5,208 nt of DNA from Clostridia bacterium. GTDB taxonomy: Bacteria; Bacillota; Clostridia; Saccharofermentanales; UBA5734. The stretch is from the NCBI GenBank assembly GCA_017997315.1, contig JAGOFF010000175.1, positions 1-5,208 on the forward strand, read 5' to 3'. This document shows positions 1-5,208 of this stretch, piece after piece. A model generated the notes under the pieces. That model ran no database searches. It was not told the DNA's origin and worked only from the letters and a program-made list of their open reading frames with translations. The translations under genes were made by a program, and so were the position numbers. Each line of letters begins with the position of its first letter. The first letter of the stretch is position 1.

Positions 1-2
1 AC

Positions 3-2291
3 GCGCTGGCCGGAACCGTGTTTGAGCGATCCGCCTGCGCACTGTATCTCGTCGGCGTCCGTCCGGACGGCGGTTTCATCGTCGAACGGGCGAACCGCGC
101 CGCGTTGTCGGGCGGCGATCCGGACGATGCGGCGGGGCGGACGCCCGCCGAGGTGTTCGGTCCGGAACGCGGGGAACGGCTGGAATCCTACTTTGCCCGC
201 TGCGTGCGGGAGGCGCTACCGGTCGTATTCGAGGAAACCCTCTCTGTGGACGGGACATCCCGGGTGTTCCGGACCCTCCTCACCCCGGTTGTCGAAACCG
301 GCCGGACCGTCCGGCTGGCCGTTGCGTCGGGGGATATCACATCGCACCAGTTGTCGGAGGATGCGCTTCGGGACAACCTGCGGCGCAGCGAGATCCTGCT
401 GGACCTGCTCCGCCGGGACGACGGTTCCCAGGACGCGTTCCTGGAACGCACGCTCAAGCAGGCGATGATCCTGACCGACAGCGAAGCGGGTGCGCTGTTC
501 CTGCTGGATGAAAAGCAGGAAACCCTGCTTCCCCAATCGATGCTCGGCTCCTGGTACCGGAACACATCGGAATCCGAACAGCCCGCCCCTCTCTCTCTGG
601 ACCGCGCCGGTCCCTGGGCTGAAGCGGTCCGTACCGGCCGCCCCGTCCGGACAACCGTCGCGGACGTGCCCGTTACGGCGGACGGTCCCGATGACGCGCC
701 CCGCGCCGCCAATCTGCTTTGTCTGCCGGTATACGACATCGGGCGGGTCATCGCGGTCCTCGGAGTCGGAAACCGGGAGAAAGAGTATACCGACCAGACT
801 GCTCTCCAACTCGCATTTCTCATCAACAACGCCTGGAACGTGGTCGAGCGGCTCCGGGCGGACGAGCGGCTCCGGGCAGAGCGGGACCTCCTGCAAGCCA
901 CGCTGCTTTCCATCGGGGACGGGATCGTGGCGACGGATCGGGACGGCCGCGTGCTGCTCCTCAATGACGTTGCATGCCGGATGACCGGATGGGGCGGCGG
1001 AGAGGCGGTCGGGAAACCTCTGAGCGAGGTGCTCCGGCTGATCGACGAGCATACCCGGGAACCGTACGTCTTTACCGGACAAGATCCCGCGGTCCCGCTC
1101 GTCGCCGTTCCGGAAGACCTTCTTCTGGTGGCGCGGGACGGCACCACCTGTCCGGTGTCGGACAGCGTGGCGCCCATCCGGAGCCTGGATGGGAAGGACG
1201 CCGGAATCGTCGTCGCGTTCCGCGATGTCACCCAGGATCGCCACCGCCAGGAAAGCATCACCTACCTCAGCTACCACGACCCCCTGACCGGCCTCTACAA
1301 CCGCCGTTTCTTTGAAGAGGAACTCCGCCGGCTCAACACCCGGCGCAACCTCCCGATCACGCTTGTGATGGCGGATATGAACGCGCTCAAGCTCACCAAC
1401 GACGCGTTCGGGCACGGGACCGGGGACCGGCTGCTGCGGGCCGCGGCGGATGCGCTTCGTGCCGGATGCCGCGAAGACGACATCATTGCGCGGCTCGGAG
1501 GGGACGAATTCATCATCCTGCTTCCGCACACCTCCTATGAGGAGGCTTCCACCGTAGTGACGCGGGTGCAGGAACTGTGCGGGGCGTCGCGGGTGGACTC
1601 GGTCGCGCTTTCCATCTCGTTCGGCTGGGACACCAAGACCGATCCGGCGGAGGATATCCAGGACACGTACCGCCGCGCCGAAGACCGGATGTACCGCCAG
1701 AAACTGTTCGACAGCCCCGGCGTCCGGAGCCACGCGGTCCAGACCATCATCCAGGCGCTGTTCCGTGCGCAGCCGCGTGAGGAGTCGCATTCCCGGCGCG
1801 TCGCTGCGCTCTGCGAAACGCTCGGCCAGGCACTCGGGCTGCCCGACCACGTCGTCCGGGAACTCCGTACCGCGGGCATGCTGTACGATATCGGCAAGAT
1901 CGGTATCCGGGAAGACATTCTGGACAAGCGCGAGCGGCTGACCGAAGACGAACAGGCGGAAGTCCGCCGCCATTCCGAGATCGGGTACCGCATCCTGAGC
2001 TCGGTCAACGAATTGTCCGAGATCGCGGACTACATCCTGCTGCATCACGAACGCTGGGACGGCAGCGGCTATCCCAAAGGGCTTGCGGGCACGCTGACTC
2101 CGCTCCCCTCCCGGATCATCGGGCTGGCGGACGCGTATGACGCCATGGTCAGCGAGCGCCCCTACCGCGCCGCGCTCCCGCCGGACGAGGCGCTGCGGAT
2201 CATCCAGGATCAATCCGGCACCCAGTTCGATCCCGATCTGGTCAAGGTCTTTGCCGAGCGGGTCGCCGGCCGGGCTGCCGAGCAGCCGTAA
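3..2291 (+). CDS. PAS-GAF-PAS-GGDEF-HD-GYP c-di-GMP turnover protein, 5'-partial
   Basis: This is a multidomain cytoplasmic sensor predicted to make and/or break cyclic di-GMP; no transmembrane segment is visible. Residues are counted from the GTG at 18. A PAS-like domain spans about 1-108. A GAF domain spans about 125-278, with the NLLCLPVYD and GVGNREKEY strands typical of GAF sensors. A second PAS spans about 287-407 and carries REPYVF, RDGTTCPVSDS and FRDVTQ. GGDEF spans about 415-565: HDPLTGLYNRR, metal/substrate residues D452, N461 and D470, signature GGDEF at 494-498, and an RxxD product-inhibition site (R485-D488) five residues upstream. HD-GYP spans about 572-750: H591, YD at 623-624, H652, HHERWDGSGYP at 676-686, D705. 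The expected His of the HD dyad is Tyr623, so phosphodiesterase activity is uncertain. The frame is open to the window edge, the GTG at 18 has no Shine-Dalgarno sequence, and the PAS fold begins almost at once, so the true start is probably upstream. Ligands of the PAS and GAF domains cannot be read from sequence. Confidence 0.95.
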   Translation, partial: ALAGTVFERSACALYLVGVRPDGGFIVERANRAALSGGDPDDAAGRTPAEVFGPERGERLESYFARCVREALPVVFEETLSVDGTSRVFRTLLTPVVETGRTVRLAVASGDITSHQLSEDALRDNLRRSEILLDLLRRDDGSQDAFLERTLKQAMILTDSEAGALFLLDEKQETLLPQSMLGSWYRNTSESEQPAPLSLDRAGPWAEAVRTGRPVRTTVADVPVTADGPDDAPRAANLLCLPVYDIGRVIAVLGVGNREKEYTDQTALQLAFLINNAWNVVERLRADERLRAERDLLQATLLSIGDGIVATDRDGRVLLLNDVACRMTGWGGGEAVGKPLSEVLRLIDEHTREPYVFTGQDPAVPLVAVPEDLLLVARDGTTCPVSDSVAPIRSLDGKDAGIVVAFRDVTQDRHRQESITYLSYHDPLTGLYNRRFFEEELRRLNTRRNLPITLVMADMNALKLTNDAFGHGTGDRLLRAAADALRAGCREDDIIARLGGDEFIILLPHTSYEEASTVVTRVQELCGASRVDSVALSISFGWDTKTDPAEDIQDTYRRAEDRMYRQKLFDSPGVRSHAVQTIIQALFRAQPREESHSRRVAALCETLGQALGLPDHVVRELRTAGMLYDIGKIGIREDILDKRERLTEDEQAEVRRHSEIGYRILSSVNELSEIADYILLHHERWDGSGYPKGLAGTLTPLPSRIIGLADAYDAMVSERPYRAALPPDEALRIIQDQSGTQFDPDLVKVFAERVAGRAAEQP
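846..881 (+). repeat. 18-bp in-frame tandem duplication in the GAF-PAS linker
   Basis: Two adjacent 18-bp units (846-863 and 864-881) share their first 14 bases, GAGCGGCTCCGGGC; with the preceding C the identity is 15 bases, at 845-859 and 863-877. They encode ERLRAD followed by ERLRAE (residues 277-288) in the charged helical linker between the GAF domain and the second PAS domain. It looks like a simple slippage or unequal-exchange duplication that kept the reading frame. Confidence 0.85.
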
Positions 2292-2315
2292 GCGGTTCCC
2301 CTTCGGCTACAACGC

Positions 2316-2339
2316 GCGGGCGGACAAGAATCCGCCCGC
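2316..2339 (+). terminator. Terminator-like GC-rich stem-loop after the PAS/GGDEF/HD-GYP gene
   Basis: A perfect 9-bp inverted repeat, GCGGGCGGA (2316-2324) and TCCGCCCGC (2331-2339), encloses the loop CAAGAA. It lies 25 bases after the stop codon of the upstream gene. Only two T residues follow the stem, so it is not a textbook intrinsic terminator; it may instead be a weak terminator or an mRNA 3'-end stabiliser. A second, weaker 5-bp hairpin (GCAGG/CCTGC, 2344-2358) follows directly. Confidence 0.5.
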
Positions 2340-2375
2340 TTCCGCAGGCGCATCCTGCAAAAACCAGCTGTAATC

Positions 2376-2384
2376 TGTTAAAAT
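2376..2384 (+). promoter_or_regulatory. Candidate extended -10 promoter for the membrane diguanylate cyclase gene
   Basis: TGTTAAAAT reads as an extended -10 element: TG, one base, then TAAAAT, which matches the TATAAT consensus at five of six positions. It sits in an AT-rich island (2357-2402, about one-third G+C) that stands out from the GC-rich surroundings. The -35 region is poor: TGCAAA at 2356-2361, 17 bases upstream, matches TTGACA at three of six positions, as expected if the promoter relies on the extended -10. Transcription would begin near 2391, giving a leader of about 45 bases. This is pattern-based inference only. Confidence 0.4.
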
Positions 2385-2426
2385 TCATGACAAAGTTGTT
2401 TCGCGATCCAAACCGGTAAATCCGTG

Positions 2427-2432
2427 GGAGGT
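2427..2432 (+). promoter_or_regulatory. Shine-Dalgarno GGAGGT that fixes the ATG start at 2436
   Basis: GGAGGT lies three bases before the ATG at 2436, which is somewhat tight spacing. The alternative in-frame GTG at 2424 would overlap this element and has no Shine-Dalgarno sequence of its own; the next in-frame GTG, at 2451, is 18 bases beyond it. The element therefore favours ATG 2436. Confidence 0.65.
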
Positions 2433-2435
2433 CCG

Positions 2436-3674
2436 ATGGCTAGAGCGGCTGTGCAAATCAATCCATGGAGGATCTCCCGACGGACCGGGGAGTTCCTGGA
2501 CAAGGCGACGGAAGCGGGCTACTTCGAATTCGAGGTCCACGGGATTTCCGCACATCTGCGTCTGATCACCGCAGCCATGGGGCTCCTGTTCCTTGCGTTC
2601 GCGATCCCCGACTGGTTCGCGATGGACGGCAATCCGGCTTTCTGGTTCATCCTTCTGATGCGTGTCGGCTTTTTTGCGTTCATGGTGTTTCTGGGCCGGT
2701 ATCTCGGCAAGGTCCGGTCGGCCCAGGTGTTCTGCCGATGGATCTCCGCGGCCGAGCTGATGTGCACCCTGTTTTTCATCGTGTCGTTCGTATTGTATCG
2801 TCCGGCGGATTTCCTCATCCAGTCGTTCGGCCTGATGCTTCTGCTGGCTTCGTTCTATCTGGTCCCCAACCGGTTCAAGTATCAGGTTGCGGTTTCGATG
2901 ACCGTGATCGCGGTGTTTCTCAACTGCGCCTGGCTGGTGCTCGACGACATTCCGGTCATGCACATGGCCGCGGTCGCGGTCTATCTTCTGCTGCTGGTCC
3001 TGGTCAGCATGATCGCTTTCGTGCGGACCTCCTACTACAAGCGCCGGCAATACGTGAACAACCAGCGGCTGCGGGAGCTGTCGATCACCGATCCGCTGAC
3101 ACGGATCTACAACCGGCAGAAGTTCAATGAGGAACTGTGGCGCGAGATCAGCCGGTTCCGCCGGACCCGCGCGCCGCTGTCGCTGATCATGGTGGACTTC
3201 GACGACTTCAAGCAGATCAACGACCGGTACGGGCATCTGCAGGGAGACCGCGTTCTGGTGGAGGCCGCCTCGCTCATCCGGGAGGAGATCCGCGTGACCG
3301 ATGTGTTCGCGCGCTGGGGTGGTGAGGAGTTCGTGCTGCTGCTCCCCTCCACCTCGCTTGTCCAGGCCGTGGAACTGGCGGGCCGGCTTCATCGCCGGAT
3401 CGGCGGACTGCGCATCGAGAGCGCGCGGATCCTGCCGGGCGACGAGTCCGATCCGGAGTCCGGGCCGGAGGCAACCGGTGAAGCGCCGCTTCCGGAGCGC
3501 ATCCCGATCGGCTGCAGCTGCGGGATCGCCATGATGTGCGATAACGACACGGGTGAAACCCTGATCCGCCGGGCGGACAAGATGCTGTACGCCGCCAAGA
3601 CGGAAGGAAAGAACCGGATTGTCGCCGAACGGGACGCGCCGAAGGATGCGGCCGTCCAAGCGACGCCTGTCTGA
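2436..3674 (+). CDS. Membrane-anchored diguanylate cyclase (six TM helices + GGEEF)
   Basis: This is predicted to be an inner-membrane diguanylate cyclase that condenses two GTP into cyclic di-GMP, 412 residues from the ATG at 2436. After a cytoplasmic N-terminus of about 40 residues come six hydrophobic helices (about 42-61, 69-88, 103-121, 127-144, 149-170, 176-196). They form an integral sensor that I cannot assign to a named MASE family. The GGDEF domain spans about 214-398 and opens with SITDPLTRIYNRQKF. D254, N262 and D271 fit the metal and GTP contacts, GGEEF is at 295-299, and the RxxD inhibitory site (R286-D289) is five residues upstream. The end, RRADKMLYAAKTEGKNR, is canonical. Catalytic residues look intact, so activity and product feedback are both expected. 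A Pro/Asp/Glu/Ser-rich stretch (about 334-355) interrupts the domain before the conserved CSCGIA strand. The gene follows another c-di-GMP gene by 144 bp, with its own promoter candidate, and converges on the GH3 gene. An alternative GTG start at 2424 would add four residues. Confidence 0.93.
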   Translation: MARAAVQINPWRISRRTGEFLDKATEAGYFEFEVHGISAHLRLITAAMGLLFLAFAIPDWFAMDGNPAFWFILLMRVGFFAFMVFLGRYLGKVRSAQVFCRWISAAELMCTLFFIVSFVLYRPADFLIQSFGLMLLLASFYLVPNRFKYQVAVSMTVIAVFLNCAWLVLDDIPVMHMAAVAVYLLLLVLVSMIAFVRTSYYKRRQYVNNQRLRELSITDPLTRIYNRQKFNEELWREISRFRRTRAPLSLIMVDFDDFKQINDRYGHLQGDRVLVEAASLIREEIRVTDVFARWGGEEFVLLLPSTSLVQAVELAGRLHRRIGGLRIESARILPGDESDPESGPEATGEAPLPERIPIGCSCGIAMMCDNDTGETLIRRADKMLYAAKTEGKNRIVAERDAPKDAAVQATPV

Positions 3675-3691
3675 TCCGGATCCTTTTCCGT

Positions 3692-5206
3692 TTACTCCTG
3701 CAACGCCTGTCTGCAGCGCTCAAGCAGCCGGTCCATCCAGGCCCGGTCCAATCCGTGTGCCGACTGGCGCGCCATGACGCGCAGCGGGGTCGTCAGGAGG
3801 ACGGTCTGCGCGAACCCCTCGCCCATCGCCGCCAGCGAACTCTGCCCGTATCCCGCCCGGAGGCGGTCGATCTCCTCCTCGACGATCGGGGCGAGGTCCG
3901 GATGCTCGGCCAGTTCGCCCAGGGTGGCATATTCGTCCAAACAGACCTCGGGACGGTCGGAAGTGCAGACGACGACGCCCGCCTCCAGCCGGATGTCGTC
4001 GGAGGACGCCCCGATCCGGATCCTGCAGGTCCCGTTGTCCGTTCTCCAGCGCATACCCGGCTCATCGTACCAGGCGAACGCCCGGCGGTCGAGTTCAAAC
4101 ACGACCGTCCGCTCCTCCCCCGGCTCCAGCGCGATCTTGGCGAACGCCTTGAGCTCCTGCGCAGGACGGCGGACCGGGGACTCTCCGGGCGACACATACA
4201 GCTGGACGACTTCCTGCCCCTGCCTGTCTCCGGTGTTGCGCACCCGCAGACTCACCCCGAGCGTCTCGTTGTCCAGGAGGGCGATCTGGGACAGCCGGAG
4301 TCCACTGTAGGAGAACGTGGTGTAGGACAGACCGTGCCCGAACGGGAACAGCACCTCCATTTTCCGGGTCGAATAGTACCGGTATCCCGTGAACACCCCT
4401 TCCGTGTACCGGACGGTGCGGCCCTGGCCCGGGAAGTCCAGATAGGAAGGATTGTGCTCCAGGCGCAGGGGGAAGGTCTCCGCCAGGCGGCCCGAGGGGG
4501 ACACCGTCCCGGACAGGATGTCCGCGACCGCGCCGCCCGAGGCGTCCCCGCCCAGGTACGCCTCGAGGATCGCCTCCGCCCGGTCCGCCCAGGGCATCTC
4601 GACCGGGGATCCGTTCATCAGCACCACCACGGTCTCCGGCCGTACCGCGGCCACCGCCTCGAGCAGCCGTACCTGGCCGCCGGGCAGGAGCATGTCCGTC
4701 CGGTCGTACCCTTCCGACTCGATGCGGTCCGGGAGTCCGAGGAACAACACCGCTACATCCGCTTCCCGGGCGGTCCGCACCGCTTCTTCCAGTTCCGTCC
4801 CGTCGACCTCGTCCGCCGCGTCCTCCGCACCGCAGCCGCGCGCATACGCCGCGTCCGGGAAGTATGTGCGGAGTTCGTCCAGCGGGACGTCCACCGACCA
4901 GGACGGGACGTGGGAACTCCCGCCCCCCTGGGTGCGCGGAACACGCGCGAACGGCCCGATCACCGCGACACGCCGCCCGGATGCGAGCGGGAGCAGATTC
5001 TTTACGTTCTTGAGAAGGACCATGCACTCGGCCGCGGTGCGCCTCGCAAACCGGTGGTTTGCGGCCGGATCGACCGGAGCCTCCGGCAGGGTGCGCAGGG
5101 CTTCCCCCGCCCGGAACACCACCCGCAGAACCCGCCCGACCGCGCGGTCCAGCACTGCCTCGTCCAGAAGTCCCGTCTCCACCGCCTCGACCAATGCCCG
5201 GTCGGT
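3692..5206 (-). CDS. Glycoside hydrolase family 3 (beta-glucosidase type), C-terminal part, 5'-partial
   Basis: This is most of the C-terminal portion of a GH3 enzyme, which removes terminal beta-linked sugars such as glucose or xylose from oligosaccharides or glycosides. Residues are counted from the TTG codon at 5194. Residues 1-30 match the end of the TIM-barrel domain (LLDEAVLDRAVGRVLRVVF). Residues about 50-290 form the alpha/beta sandwich: MVLLKN at 58-63, LLPL, VAVIGPFA, QGGGSSHVPSW, ESEGYDRTDMLLPGGQ at 159-174, and FPFGHGLSYTTFSYS at 283-297. Glu161 (codon 4712-4714) is the likely general acid/base. Residues about 305-405 form the fibronectin III-like domain. A helical tail of about 90 residues (410-500) follows, with YATLGELAEHPDLAPIVEEEI, resembling extensions on some Bacillota GH3 enzymes. 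No PA14 insertion is seen. The frame is open to the right edge, so the catalytic Asp nucleophile, the true start and any signal peptide lie outside the window. Substrate and cellular location cannot be decided. Confidence 0.94.
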   Translation of the reverse strand, partial: TDRALVEAVETGLLDEAVLDRAVGRVLRVVFRAGEALRTLPEAPVDPAANHRFARRTAAECMVLLKNVKNLLPLASGRRVAVIGPFARVPRTQGGGSSHVPSWSVDVPLDELRTYFPDAAYARGCGAEDAADEVDGTELEEAVRTAREADVAVLFLGLPDRIESEGYDRTDMLLPGGQVRLLEAVAAVRPETVVVLMNGSPVEMPWADRAEAILEAYLGGDASGGAVADILSGTVSPSGRLAETFPLRLEHNPSYLDFPGQGRTVRYTEGVFTGYRYYSTRKMEVLFPFGHGLSYTTFSYSGLRLSQIALLDNETLGVSLRVRNTGDRQGQEVVQLYVSPGESPVRRPAQELKAFAKIALEPGEERTVVFELDRRAFAWYDEPGMRWRTDNGTCRIRIGASSDDIRLEAGVVVCTSDRPEVCLDEYATLGELAEHPDLAPIVEEEIDRLRAGYGQSSLAAMGEGFAQTVLLTTPLRVMARQSAHGLDRAWMDRLLERCRQALQE

Positions 5207-5208
5207 CC

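Noticed and set aside
216..2213. A 665-codon open frame on the - strand opposite the first gene
   Set aside because: It is fully antisense to a gene with clear PAS/GAF/GGDEF/HD-GYP domains. Its residues are the Arg/Pro/Asp-rich composition produced by complementing GC-rich codons, and no domain is recognisable.
2284..2308. Inverted repeat AGCCG/CGGCT spanning the stop codon of the first gene
   Set aside because: A five-base stem with a 15-base loop in GC-rich DNA is expected by chance; the perfect stem at 2316-2339 is the better candidate.
2424..2426. GTG at 2424 as the start of the membrane cyclase
   Set aside because: It overlaps the Shine-Dalgarno region that serves the ATG at 2436 and has no ribosome-binding site of its own.
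2292..2435. A c-di-GMP riboswitch in the leader of the membrane cyclase
   Set aside because: The predicted leader is only about 45 bases, and the conserved riboswitch core with its paired stems cannot be found in the gap.
2385..3659. A 424-codon open frame on the - strand opposite the membrane cyclase
   Set aside because: The protein it would encode is rich in His, Gln, Asp and Arg with no hydrophobic core or known motif, while the + strand encodes six helices and a GGEEF domain. It is a high-GC shadow.
3673..3687. Possible bidirectional terminator between the convergent genes (palindrome GATCCGGATC followed by TTTT)
   Set aside because: The palindrome leaves at most three base pairs once a loop is allowed, so it would not form a stable RNA hairpin.
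3774..4310. A 178-codon + strand open frame within the GH3 gene
   Set aside because: It is low-complexity Ser/Arg-rich and antisense to well-conserved GH3 sequence; no ribosome-binding site or domain supports it.

Overview
The window holds three protein-coding genes from a GC-rich bacterium (clearly above 60% G+C by eye, with strong G/C preference at third codon positions). No RNA gene, CRISPR array, insertion sequence or phage element is visible. The fused PAS-GAF-PAS-GGDEF-HD-GYP architecture and the GH3 enzyme type (an ESEGYDR-like motif plus a C-terminal helical extension) resemble anaerobic or soil Bacillota (Clostridia or Paenibacillus-like). A GC-rich Chloroflexota or Spirochaetota member is also possible. 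The sequence alone does not settle the phylum.

Layout: (1) From the left edge to 2291 on the + strand lies a large cytoplasmic c-di-GMP sensor/turnover protein, almost certainly cut at its 5' end by the window. (2) 2292-2435 is the only real intergenic region. It has a perfect 9-bp GC-rich stem-loop just after gene 1, then an AT-rich island with an extended -10 promoter candidate, then a Shine-Dalgarno sequence. (3) From 2436 to 3674 (+) is a membrane-bound diguanylate cyclase with six predicted transmembrane helices and a GGEEF domain. (4) From the right edge to 3692 on the - strand is the C-terminal part of a family 3 glycoside hydrolase (beta-glucosidase type), converging on gene 2 with only 17 bp between the stop codons.

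The first two genes both act on cyclic di-GMP. Gene 1 has an intact GGDEF site, an intact RxxD inhibitory site and an HD-GYP phosphodiesterase domain in which the His of the HD dyad reads Tyr. Gene 2 is a synthase with membrane input. They probably form a small c-di-GMP signalling locus, but the hairpin and the separate promoter candidate suggest independent transcription. The GH3 gene is on the opposite strand and nothing in the sequence links it functionally to the pair.

I see no wholly new system. The points most worth a second look are the His-to-Tyr change in the HD-GYP dyad, an 18-bp in-frame tandem duplication in the helix joining GAF to the second PAS domain, and an acidic insertion inside the GGDEF domain of gene 2.
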